From Gelria sp. (lineage in GTDB: Bacteria > Bacillota > Syntrophomonadia > Syntrophomonadales > Syntrophomonadaceae): a stretch of DNA of 10,269 nucleotides. Where the stretch lies: assembly GCA_012839665.1 (NCBI GenBank), contig DUMX01000127.1, positions 1 through 10,269 on the forward strand, in the 5' to 3' direction. Every line of letters begins with the position of its first letter. The stretch's first letter is position 1. Positions 1 through 5,400 of the stretch are shown piece by piece. Position numbers and translations under genes: made by a program. The notes under the pieces are model-generated. The model did no database searches, had not been told where the DNA came from, and saw nothing but the letters and a program-made list of their open reading frames with translations.

Positions 1-23
1 ATTTCAGTGTTAATCATAAGAAA

Positions 24-60
24 TCAGTGTCCTTCAGTGTCAAAAAAAATTCTATTTTCT
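24..60 (-). repeat. Intergenic repeat, copy 1 (inverted relative to copies 2 and 3)
   Basis: Read on the minus strand, this stretch gives AGAAAATAGAA, a run of eight T, then GACACTGAAGGACACTGA. It matches 3371-3405 on the plus strand almost base for base, apart from a 2-base length change in the T-run, one C/T change beside that run and one C/T change in the GACA-YTGAAG part. On the same strand TTTAAT lies two bases before GAAAATAG (plus positions 62-67), in the same register as TATAAT in the other two copies. The CAGTGT core also occurs on the plus strand at 5-10, 25-30 and 35-40, spaced 20 and 10 bases. The copy may continue left of the window. It could be a promoter/leader module for a leftward gene outside the window, or the end of a decayed insertion element; no transposase is visible. 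Confidence 0.6.
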
Positions 61-67
61 TATTAAA

Positions 68-97
68 TTGCGTAAGGGTAAAATAAATTGCTATAAT
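68..97 (+). promoter_or_regulatory. Predicted sigma-A promoter of hpt-guaA
   Basis: TTGCGT (68-73) and a perfect TATAAT (92-97) are separated by 18 bases, placing transcription start near 104, about 25 bases before the hpt ATG. The -35 box matches consensus at only the first three positions, so the prediction rests mainly on the -10 and on location. The short leader leaves no room for a purine riboswitch in front of this unit. Confidence 0.5.
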
Positions 98-128
98 CAG
101 GTATATGTTAATAGGGGGAATAGTGACA

Positions 129-665
129 ATGAATTTTCATGAAGTTGATATTTTGTATTCGCAGGAGCAGATAAAAGCCAGAGTAAAAGAATTGGGAAAG
201 CAAATTACCCGGGATTACCAGGGGCAAAACCTTTTAGTTATCGGGGTTTTAAAAGGAGCCTTCATTTTCATGGCTGACCTCATAAGGGAAATCAATCTGC
301 CCTTGGAGGTTGATTTTATTGGCTTGTCTAGTTATGGAGCTTCTACTATATCTTCGGGGGAAGTACGGATAACCAAGGATTTAGACCACTCCGTAGAAGG
401 CAAAAGCGTACTGTTGGTGGAAGATATAGTTGATACCGGGTTAACCCTTAATTACATAGAAGAAATATTTAAAAAACGTAACCCTGCTAATATTAAAATC
501 TGTTGTTTGTTGGATAAGCCCTCCCGGCGCCGGAGTCCAGTTGCAGCTGAGTATGTGGGTTTTACTGTAGAGGACCTTTTTGTGGTTGGTTATGGTTTAG
601 ATTATGATGAAAAATATCGGAATTACCCGGCCGTATGTGTTCTTAAACCATCAGTATATAAATGA
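129..665 (+). CDS. hpt: Hypoxanthine-guanine phosphoribosyltransferase
   Basis: A cytosolic purine salvage enzyme that joins hypoxanthine or guanine to PRPP, giving IMP or GMP plus pyrophosphate. The 178-aa product has the usual family length. Visible motifs are the pyrophosphate loop LKG (41-43), the flexible-loop start SSYG (67-70), the PRPP signature VLLVEDIVDTG (94-104) with the acidic pair Glu98-Asp99 and Asp102, and the purine-binding Lys130 in LLDKPSRR. The ATG at 129 is preferred over an in-frame ATG at 105. It has an AGGGGG ribosome site at 113-118 and gives the normal N-terminus, whereas the upstream ATG would sit at about the predicted transcription start. guaA follows 16 bases downstream, so the two are almost certainly co-transcribed and supply GMP by salvage and by XMP amination. 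Identification is secure; relative preference for guanine or hypoxanthine cannot be read from sequence. Confidence 0.95.
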   Translation: MNFHEVDILYSQEQIKARVKELGKQITRDYQGQNLLVIGVLKGAFIFMADLIREINLPLEVDFIGLSSYGASTISSGEVRITKDLDHSVEGKSVLLVEDIVDTGLTLNYIEEIFKKRNPANIKICCLLDKPSRRRSPVAAEYVGFTVEDLFVVGYGLDYDEKYRNYPAVCVLKPSVYK

Positions 666-681
666 AATAGAGGTGTAGCTA

Positions 682-2214
682 TTGGAAAAAGAACTGGTAC
701 TAGTTCTAGATTTCGGAGGACAATATAATCAATTAACTGCCCGTCGGGTAAGAGAGTTATCAGTCTACAGCGAGATGTTACCTTATGATAGCAGTCTCGA
801 AGAGATACAGGGCAAGAACCCGAAGGCTATTATTCTTACCGGGGGGCCTGCCAGTACTTACCAGGAAAATGCTCCCTGCTGTGACCCGGGTATTTTCGAA
901 TTGGGGGTACCAGTTCTGGGTATTGGTTATGGTATGCAGCTAATGGCCTTTATGCTGGGTGGAGAGATAGAAGGAAGTCCTGCTTGCGAATACGGGTACA
1001 GCCAGCTCCAAATTCTGGAACCGGAACTGCTTTTCAGTGGTATGCCTGATGATATACAGGTCTGGCTTAACCATGGCGATATAATAAAGAAGGCTCCTGA
1101 GGAGTTTACAGTCAGTGCTAAAAGCGATAACGTTCCTATTATTGCTATGAGTAGCCCTGCCCGCAGGTTTTTTGCAGTACAGTTTCATACTGAAGCCCAG
1201 AAAAATACTTGTGGTATAGAGGTATTGAAAAACTTTCTATTTAACGTGACCGGACTCAGGGGAGACTGGCAAATGAGCGATTTTATTGCTGATACTATTA
1301 CTAGTATTAAGGAAAAGGTAGGGGGCAAAAAGGTACTTTGCGGCCTCAGTGGCGGAGTAGATTCTTCTGTCGCTGCAGCCCTGGTGCATAAGGCAGTAGG
1401 AGACCAATTAGTTTGTGTATATGTCGATAATGGTTTGATGCGTAAAGGCGAATCTGAAGAGGTTATTAAGACATTTCAAGAACAAATGAAAATGAATTTA
1501 GTCTATGTCCCTGCTGCTGAACGTTTCCTGAAGCATCTGCAGGGAGTTACTGACCCCGAACATAAACGTAAAATTATCGGAGAAGAATTTATCCGGGTTT
1601 TTGAAGAGGAAAAGGCCAAATTAGGTGAAATTGATTACCTGGTACAGGGGACCATTTACTCTGATATTGTGGAAAGTGGTACCCGTACAGCCCCAACTAT
1701 AAAGAGTCATCATAATGTGGGGGGCTTACCCGAGGACATGGACTTTAAATTAATCGAGCCCTTGCGTTTACTTTTTAAGGACGAAGTGCGCATAATAGGT
1801 GAGAAACTTAATATACCACCCGAAATTGTATGGCGGCAGCCTTTTCCCGGTCCTGGCCTGGGGGTACGGGTATTAGAAGAAGTAACCAGGGAAAAAGTTG
1901 ATATCTTGCGGGAAGCAGATGCCATAGTCCGAGAGGAAATTAAGAAAGCCGGGTTAGAAAGGGACATTTGGCAGGCCTTTGCGGTTTTACCTCCGGTAAG
2001 AAGTGTTGGAGTAAAGGACGGTGCCCGTACCTACGCTTATCCCATTATAATCCGGGCGGTAATAAGTGATGATGCTATGACTGCGGAAATAGCCAGACTG
2101 CCTTGGGAACTGTTGGAAAAAATGGCTCGTCGTATCGTAGCCGAAGTAGATGGAGTTAACCGGGTAGCTTACGATATTACCAGCAAACCACCCGGCACTA
2201 TCGAGTGGGAATAG
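682..2214 (+). CDS. guaA: GMP synthase with a glutaminase domain lacking its catalytic cysteine
   Basis: Converts XMP to GMP using ATP and an amide nitrogen. It is 510 aa, full length, with three parts: class I glutamine amidotransferase (about 1-190), ATP-pyrophosphatase (about 197-385, P-loop SGGVDSS at 223-229), and C-terminal dimerisation domain ending in the family signature DITSKPPGTIEWE. The synthetase half keeps its landmarks (QGTIYSDIVESG, HHNVGGLPEDM, WRQPFPGPGLG). In the glutaminase half the nucleophile elbow reads GIGYGMQ instead of GICYGMQ: codon GGT at 925-927 puts Gly82 where Cys belongs. His169 and Glu171 of the triad remain, but the surrounding motif is QFHTEA rather than QFHPEV, and MSHGD has become LNHGD. 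I infer it is ammonia-dependent or fed by a separate glutaminase. The TTG start at 682 has AGAGGTG 6 bases upstream. It lies 16 bases after hpt and ends at a hairpin. The family is certain; loss of glutaminase activity is inferred. Confidence 0.95.
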   Translation: MEKELVLVLDFGGQYNQLTARRVRELSVYSEMLPYDSSLEEIQGKNPKAIILTGGPASTYQENAPCCDPGIFELGVPVLGIGYGMQLMAFMLGGEIEGSPACEYGYSQLQILEPELLFSGMPDDIQVWLNHGDIIKKAPEEFTVSAKSDNVPIIAMSSPARRFFAVQFHTEAQKNTCGIEVLKNFLFNVTGLRGDWQMSDFIADTITSIKEKVGGKKVLCGLSGGVDSSVAAALVHKAVGDQLVCVYVDNGLMRKGESEEVIKTFQEQMKMNLVYVPAAERFLKHLQGVTDPEHKRKIIGEEFIRVFEEEKAKLGEIDYLVQGTIYSDIVESGTRTAPTIKSHHNVGGLPEDMDFKLIEPLRLLFKDEVRIIGEKLNIPPEIVWRQPFPGPGLGVRVLEEVTREKVDILREADAIVREEIKKAGLERDIWQAFAVLPPVRSVGVKDGARTYAYPIIIRAVISDDAMTAEIARLPWELLEKMARRIVAEVDGVNRVAYDITSKPPGTIEWE

Positions 2215-2217
2215 TAC

Positions 2218-2254
2218 GGGGATAGCGGGAAACTGAAACTTCCCTCGCTATCCC
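2218..2254. terminator. Probable intrinsic terminator between convergent guaA and GerMN gene
   Basis: GGGATAGCG (2218-2226) pairs with CGCTATCCC (2246-2254), and GGGAA inside pairs with TTCCC with small bulges, leaving a loop of about 8 bases. The plus-strand tail is TCTTTGTCT, pyrimidine-rich but not a clean T-run. A second copy of the right arm, CTATCCCCG (2274-2282), could pair with CGGGGATAG (2217-2225) as an alternative, larger fold. The site lies between two converging genes and may serve both strands. Confidence 0.55.
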
Positions 2255-2284
2255 TCTTTGTCTATGCACCGCATCTATCCCCGC

Positions 2285-2827
2285 CTATTTTCTTATTATT
2301 TCTTCATTTCTTTCCAAAGGGGCTGTGGTATCCCAGTGTCCGGCCAGGCTTTCCACTTTTTTACCTTCAATTAATAACTGTACTTTATCTATAGAGTCCA
2401 GTTCCGTTAAGGTATTGGCTATAGAGTTCAGGGTCATACCCTCTCCGGTACTGCCTCCCCAATGTTTGCTTTGCAATTCCTTACTAAAATCTGCGCTGGC
2501 TATACCTTCATCAATCTTAACCGATAGTATTTTGGCTTCGGCCGGGATAGTGGCTATAAGCTCTTTATTTTCGGGTCCGGCTATAAGTTCTTTCATAATG
2601 CTGGCAGCCAGCACTTCATCATTAGCTCCTTCTTCAATGCTTATGTTTCTTTTCTCCGGAACCAGGAAATTAGCTTGATCATCGCTAAAATATAAGACCA
2701 CTTCCATTGTAGTTAACTGCGGCTGCTGACTTTGCTTATCTGACTTATCCGAGGAGTTGCAACCGGTTAGTGCTGTGACTACCAGCAGGCAAAGTGCCAT
2801 CAACAAGACCAGACTTCTTTTCTTCAT
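2285..2827 (-). CDS. GerMN-domain lipoprotein
   Basis: A 180-aa exported lipoprotein. It has a positively charged start (MKKR), a hydrophobic stretch (5-19) and lipobox LTGC with lipidated Cys23. A Ser/Asp/Lys/Gln-rich linker (24-40) follows, then one GerMN domain (about 41-165). Domain hallmarks visible are LYFSDDQANFLVPE, the helix ending in ELIAGP, TIPAEAKILSVKIDEG, ASADFSKEL, and NTLTELDSIDKVQLLIEGK. The domain is known from the spore germination/sporulation protein GerM and from other envelope lipoproteins; GerM of Bacillus carries two such domains, this protein only one. It probably sits on the outer face of the cytoplasmic membrane. A ribosome site AAAGGATG lies about 10 bases before the ATG. 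I saw no convincing promoter, although a TATAAT reads on this strand at 2869-2874 without a matching -35. A sporulation role is possible but not shown. Confidence 0.85.
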   Translation of the reverse strand: MKKRSLVLLMALCLLVVTALTGCNSSDKSDKQSQQPQLTTMEVVLYFSDDQANFLVPEKRNISIEEGANDEVLAASIMKELIAGPENKELIATIPAEAKILSVKIDEGIASADFSKELQSKHWGGSTGEGMTLNSIANTLTELDSIDKVQLLIEGKKVESLAGHWDTTAPLERNEEIIRK

Positions 2828-2924
2828 TCCACACCCATCCTTTCTTAAACTACATTAATAATATTTTAATTATAACCTTGTTCACCTCTTAATACGCTTT
2901 ATCATAAAATTTACTATCAGTGAA

Positions 2925-2960
2925 TATAATACGAAAATAGGTTTTTTGACTCTGAAGAAG
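2925..2960 (+). repeat. Intergenic repeat, copy 2 (divergent)
   Basis: TATAAT (2925-2930), two bases, GAAAATAG (2933-2940), a T-rich run, GAC, then CTGAAG (2952-2957). The order and spacing match 3364-3396, with one base fewer in the middle and clear divergence after CTGAAG. It lies in the 228-base spacer between the minus-strand GerMN gene and the plus-strand 78-aa gene, so TATAAT could be the -10 box of the latter. No -35 box is evident at 16-18 bases upstream. Confidence 0.4.
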
Positions 2961-2964
2961 ATAT

Positions 2965-3009
2965 CCCACGGGAAACACAGATGCATCGCAACCTGTATAA
3001 ACCTGTGGG
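2965..3009 (+). other. Possible folded 5' leader upstream of the 78-aa gene
   Basis: CCCACGGG (2965-2972) can pair with CCTGTGGG (3002-3009) as eight pairs including one G-U. Inside it, ACAG (2977-2980) can pair with CTGT (2993-2996). AACCTGT occurs twice, at 2990-2996 and 3000-3006, exactly 10 bases apart, so ACAG has two competing partners. I do not recognise a known riboswitch. If the TATAAT at 2925 is used, this fold would lie in the mRNA leader, some 45 bases before the start codon. Confidence 0.3.
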
Positions 3010-3055
3010 GTTAAGGTAAGAATTAAAACAAATAAACAAATGGAGAGGTTTACCA

Positions 3056-3292
3056 ATGAATATCACTGGAATTGCTAACTCCTATCTTCCCGACCGTAGT
3101 TACAAAGGAGGAGAAGCATTGGAGGATTTGGTTAAATATTTGGCCGATGATTTAATAGCGCGGCTGGAGGAAGTAGAAAAAGAAGCCGATTTTGAGTTTT
3201 TATTATCACTTGGCGATGAGGATATTAGCAATGAAGCCCATTTACTCTACCAGGAAATTATCAAGCTAAAATCCCGGCTGCAAGAACTATAA
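3056..3292 (+). CDS. Small acidic protein of unknown function
   Basis: A 78-aa product I do not recognise. It has no signal peptide and no membrane segment. The N-terminal 20 residues (MNITGIANSYLPDRSYKGGE) are loop-like. The rest is highly charged, rich in Glu, Leu and Lys, and looks helical: about 20-45 (LEDLVKYLADDLIARLEEVE) and 58-78 (NEAHLLYQEIIKLKSRLQEL) have hydrophobic spacing compatible with a helical hairpin or short coiled coil. A good ribosome site GGAGAGG (3042-3048) lies 7 bases before the ATG, and the stop codon runs directly into a strong terminator, so it is a genuine single-gene unit. The upstream leader may be structured. Function cannot be assigned from sequence or neighbours. 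Confidence 0.75.
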   Translation: MNITGIANSYLPDRSYKGGEALEDLVKYLADDLIARLEEVEKEADFEFLLSLGDEDISNEAHLLYQEIIKLKSRLQEL

Positions 3293-3357
3293 AAAAGCTC
3301 CCCCACTCAGTACCATAATTGACCTTGTGCCAATTAATGAGTGTCGGGGAGCTTTTT
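3292..3357. terminator. Long bidirectional intrinsic terminator
   Basis: AAAAAGCTCCCC (3292-3303) and GGGGAGCTTTTT (3346-3357) form a perfect 12-base inverted repeat with an A-run on one side and a T-run on the other, so it can terminate on both strands. The stem continues inward through ACTCA/TGAGT (3305-3309 with 3338-3342) and TAATTG/CAATTA (3316-3321 with 3331-3336), making a hairpin of about 66 bases. It ends the 78-aa gene and isolates it from the hydrolase gene. Confidence 0.9.
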
Positions 3358-3363
3358 GGATGT

Positions 3364-3405
3364 TATAATTAGAAAATAGAACTTTTTGACATTGAAGGAC
3401 ACTGA
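3364..3405 (+). repeat. Intergenic repeat, copy 3, with extended -10 promoter-like start
   Basis: TATAAT (3364-3369) is preceded by TG at 3361-3362, giving an extended -10 (TGnTATAAT). It is followed two bases later by GAAAATAG, then TTTTTGACATTGAAGGACACTGA up to 3405. The part from 3371 to 3405 is the near-identical inverted partner of 24-60. It sits immediately upstream of the hydrolase ribosome site (GGAGG, 3411-3415), so it probably supplies that gene's promoter and 5' leader. No -35 box is seen, and the terminator hairpin ends only 4 bases before the TG. Confidence 0.6.
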
Positions 3406-3421
3406 AATATGGAGGGTATCA

Positions 3422-4624
3422 ATGTTTGACCTGATTAGTTCCTTCCCCAACTGGTTTGATTTTCTGCGAGCGTCAGGTAAAGATTTTTATCAGCGCTTGT
3501 CCCGGGACATGTTTTTAAATGTTGGAATAAAGTACAAAGGCAGTAGGCGTTTTTGGGAACGGATGGAGCTACAGCAGGTAGAAAAACTAGAGGGTAAGGA
3601 AGAACCTTTTTGTTTCCAGAATGAACATCAGGATTTCGACATTATTGATTGTTTTCAAACGGCTACGCCAGCATCTAAATACTATCTCCTGCATTATGCT
3701 CCGGGGTGGGATTGCAACCGCCATCAGACCCCAATTCTACTGGTGCCGGGTGCTGGTTTGGATGCCAATTCATTTACTGACCTTTACGCCATGGGCTATG
3801 ATGGATTGCAGCAGCAATTATTGGCTCTGGGCTATCGGGTTTTTGCTATTACCTTTTCCCATACTCATGGAGATAATTTTATACAGGCAGAACAATTGGC
3901 AGACGCTATTTCCCGTATTTGTAGCGTGACCGGAAAGGAAGAAATAGACCTGGTAGCTTACAGTAAAGGGGGGACCGCAGCCCGGATTTATTTATCCGGG
4001 TTAAGTGAGACCCCTTACCGGGGAGATGTACGGCGCTATGTAATGTTGGGGACACCTAACATGGGAATTGATTTTCCTTTTCGCAATTCACTTTTTAATT
4101 ATGTTATATATGTATCCGGGTCCAACGGAGTATTAGCCTGGGATAAAGTTCTTGCCTTTGGAACTATAATAGACACGAGTTTGCGTTCAATTTATCAGGG
4201 GGGAGCTTTCCCCGGGCAGAGTCAGATTCTCTATCGCTGGGATGATACTTATGAATTGGACATGCTGCAGCAGGACTGGTGGACAACTTATTATGGAGGC
4301 AGCGGATTAATCAGCCATTCGCAGGGTATTGAACAGGCTATAGCCGATGGGGGAAATCTGGTTGAGCGTTTGGATAAGGTTGGACTGGAGCCAGGTATAG
4401 ATTTTTATGTGCTGGCCGGGGACAATAATTTCTTCAATGCTTTTCCCGGCGATGAAAGCGGGCCGGGAGACGGGTTGGTTTTTTTGGATAGTGTGCTTTA
4501 TACTGATGGACTGGCCCGAAGAGGAGCAACTTTAAGAGCTAAAGATACACTCCCGGTTAACCACCTGGAGTTCCTATACTCCCGCCAGGTAGCCCGTTGG
4601 GTGGATAATAAGTTGACACCTTAA
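3422..4624 (+). CDS. Lipase-like alpha/beta hydrolase
   Basis: A 400-aa predicted serine hydrolase without signal peptide, so probably cytoplasmic. The fold is signalled by PILLVPGAG (104-112; strand plus oxyanion loop), a helix, then the nucleophile elbow AYSKGG (179-184, Ser181; a GxSxG variant with Ala first), MLGTPNMG (208-215), an acid candidate Asp350 in GPGDGLVF, and His381 in LPVNHLEFL. This order and spacing is typical of esterases and lipases; the GTPNMG and GDGLV segments resemble the triacylglycerol-lipase branch. The first 95 residues have no motif I recognise. The substrate is unknown. The ATG at 3422 with GGAGG at 3411-3415 is preferred over a TTG 36 bases upstream that lies inside the intergenic repeat. 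No terminator follows; read-through would meet the riboswitch terminator. It has no evident link to the purine genes on either side. Confidence 0.8.
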   Translation: MFDLISSFPNWFDFLRASGKDFYQRLSRDMFLNVGIKYKGSRRFWERMELQQVEKLEGKEEPFCFQNEHQDFDIIDCFQTATPASKYYLLHYAPGWDCNRHQTPILLVPGAGLDANSFTDLYAMGYDGLQQQLLALGYRVFAITFSHTHGDNFIQAEQLADAISRICSVTGKEEIDLVAYSKGGTAARIYLSGLSETPYRGDVRRYVMLGTPNMGIDFPFRNSLFNYVIYVSGSNGVLAWDKVLAFGTIIDTSLRSIYQGGAFPGQSQILYRWDDTYELDMLQQDWWTTYYGGSGLISHSQGIEQAIADGGNLVERLDKVGLEPGIDFYVLAGDNNFFNAFPGDESGPGDGLVFLDSVLYTDGLARRGATLRAKDTLPVNHLEFLYSRQVARWVDNKLTP

Positions 4625-4663
4625 ATATGCTTTGTTAATATCATGATGTATAATGTATATAAT
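4613..4663 (+). promoter_or_regulatory. Promoter region of the purine operon (two candidates)
   Basis: Candidate one is a perfect TTGACA (4613-4618), 17 bases, then TAATAT (4636-4641); its -35 overlaps the last codons of the hydrolase gene. Candidate two is TTAATA (4635-4640), 17 bases, then a perfect TATAAT (4658-4663), which would start transcription at about 4670, right at the riboswitch aptamer. I favour the second because it fits the aptamer's 5' edge. Another TATAAT lies at 4649-4654 without a suitably placed -35. Confidence 0.5.
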
Positions 4664-4671
4664 AGAAACAC

Positions 4672-4780
4672 GAAAGTGTGTCTAGGGTTCCGCATGCAGG
4701 ACATGGACTGGTCCGAGTGGCACAGGTGCTTACCAAAGCACCACACCGTATAGGGATAAAAGCCCAGGCGGAGAGGTTTC
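4672..4780 (+). promoter_or_regulatory. PRPP riboswitch (ykkC subtype 2b)
   Basis: The ykkC-family core is clear. CTAGGGTTCCG lies at 4682-4692. A small hairpin (CATG/CATG, 4693-4696 with 4702-4705) follows, then GGACTGGTCCGAG, a perfect 7-pair stem GGTGCTT/AAGCACC (4725-4731 with 4736-4742), CACACCG, and AGGGATAAAAGCCC followed by AGGCGG. The opening GAAAGTGTGTC and closing AGGCGG...GGTTTC resemble PRPP-sensing members as I recall them, rather than guanidine or ppGpp members. Location before de novo purine genes agrees. In this class ligand binding prevents terminator formation, so purE onward would be expressed when PRPP is abundant. Assignment to the ykkC family is firm; the PRPP subtype rests on remembered sequence similarity and gene context. 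I see no adjacent guanine aptamer, so this is not the known tandem arrangement. Confidence 0.88.
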
Positions 4781-4809
4781 GGTTAAGAACCCTCTGGCCC
4801 GGGCTTTTT
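4759..4809 (+). terminator. Riboswitch-controlled intrinsic terminator
   Basis: AAAGCCC (4759-4765) pairs with GGGCTTT (4801-4807) and AGAGG (4772-4776) with CCTCT (4791-4795), with GG/CC and C/G pairs between them, followed by a run of five T. The left arm is the conserved AAAGCCC end of the aptamer, so aptamer and terminator are mutually exclusive. That is the standard architecture for a ligand-activated (ON) transcriptional switch. Confidence 0.88.
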
Positions 4810-4842
4810 AGTTTGATTAAACTAGATAAGGAGGAGTTTAAA

Positions 4843-5364
4843 ATGCCTGCAGTAGGTATCATCATGGGAAGTGATTCTGACCTGGCCATTATGAAAGAAG
4901 CTGCTGATATGTTGGACAGTTTTGGGGTAAGTTATGAAATAACTATTTGCTCGGCACACCGTTTACCGGAACAAACGGCTAGATATGCAGCTACCGCTGC
5001 AGAAAGAGGTATCCAGGTAATTATCGCTGGTGCTGGTGGAGCTGCCCATTTGCCCGGGGTAATTGCTGCCTATACTATTATTCCGGTAATTGGAGTACCT
5101 ATTAAAACTAGTACCCTTGCCGGAGTTGATTCTCTCTACTCTATAGTACAAATGCCCAGAGGCATTCCTGTGGCTACTGTAGCTATTAATGGTAGTGCCA
5201 ATGCTGCCCTGCTGGCTCTACAGATATTGGGGGTAAGCCATGAAGAAATACGCTCCCGTCTATTAGCCTACCGCCAGCAGATGGCTGAGGAAGTAATAGC
5301 CAAAGACGATAGATTGAAGAAAATAGGTCCGGATGCTTATCTACGGGATAAGGAGAAACGCTAA
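4843..5364 (+). CDS. purE: N5-carboxyaminoimidazole ribonucleotide mutase (PurE)
   Basis: Catalyses formation of CAIR in de novo purine synthesis. The 173-aa product has the length of bacterial PurE. Motifs are GSDSD (9-13, phosphate/substrate loop), SAHR with His39 (37-40), AGAGGAAHLPG (62-72) and GVDSLYSIVQMP (94-105). The start is ATG 4843 with AAGGAGG at 4828-4834. A longer in-frame reading from 4678 would translate the riboswitch and terminator and adds 55 residues with no PurE character. Class I PurE normally needs PurK to make N5-CAIR, but no purK is adjacent; either purK is elsewhere or this enzyme uses AIR and CO2 directly (class II). I could not decide between these by eye. It is the first gene of the operon and the direct target of the riboswitch. 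Confidence 0.95.
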   Translation: MPAVGIIMGSDSDLAIMKEAADMLDSFGVSYEITICSAHRLPEQTARYAATAAERGIQVIIAGAGGAAHLPGVIAAYTIIPVIGVPIKTSTLAGVDSLYSIVQMPRGIPVATVAINGSANAALLALQILGVSHEEIRSRLLAYRQQMAEEVIAKDDRLKKIGPDAYLRDKEKR

Positions 5365-5376
5365 GTTTTGATAATT

Positions 5377-5400
5377 AGGAGGTATTATATACCACGTGGT
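5377..5400 (+). other. Orphan ribosome-binding sequence and palindrome between purE and purF
   Basis: The 72-base gap between purE and the chosen purF start has a textbook AGGAGGT (5377-5383) with no start codon at normal distance: the nearest are GTG GTG at 5396-5401, 12 bases on, which open an 18-codon frame overlapping the purF start in another frame. Just after it lies the perfect 10-base palindrome ACCACGTGGT (5391-5400). It could be a leader peptide, an operator, or the relic of a gene once sitting here. None of these is proven. Confidence 0.4.

Noticed and set aside
60..128. Guanine riboswitch before hpt-guaA
   Set aside because: The predicted leader is only about 25 bases and contains no purine-aptamer core.
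940..1188. Minus-strand frame of 82 codons inside guaA
   Set aside because: It is a shadow of guaA with no ribosome site or recognisable domain; the same holds for the other opposite-strand frames inside hpt-guaA, the GerMN gene, purE, purF, purN and purH.
682..2214. guaA as a pseudogene because of the missing nucleophile
   Set aside because: The frame is intact over 510 codons and the synthetase and dimerisation domains are fully conserved, so ammonia-dependent function is more likely than decay.
2845..2945. Sporulation-sigma promoter for the GerMN lipoprotein gene
   Set aside because: A TATAAT-like box exists on the minus strand at 2869-2874, but no -35 for sigma-A, E, F, G or K could be matched at proper spacing.
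2960..3030. c-di-GMP-I (GEMM) riboswitch upstream of the 78-aa gene
   Set aside because: Fragments such as CACGGGAAAC, CGCAA and TTAAGGTAA recall parts of the motif, but the conserved GGGCAAACC and GACGCAAAGC cores and the second hairpin are not intact.
24..3405. Composite transposon bounded by the inverted repeat copies 1 and 3
   Set aside because: The enclosed genes are core purine salvage, a lipoprotein and a small protein, with no transposase, and a third partial copy lies inside in direct orientation to copy 3. A spacer repeat or promoter module fits better.
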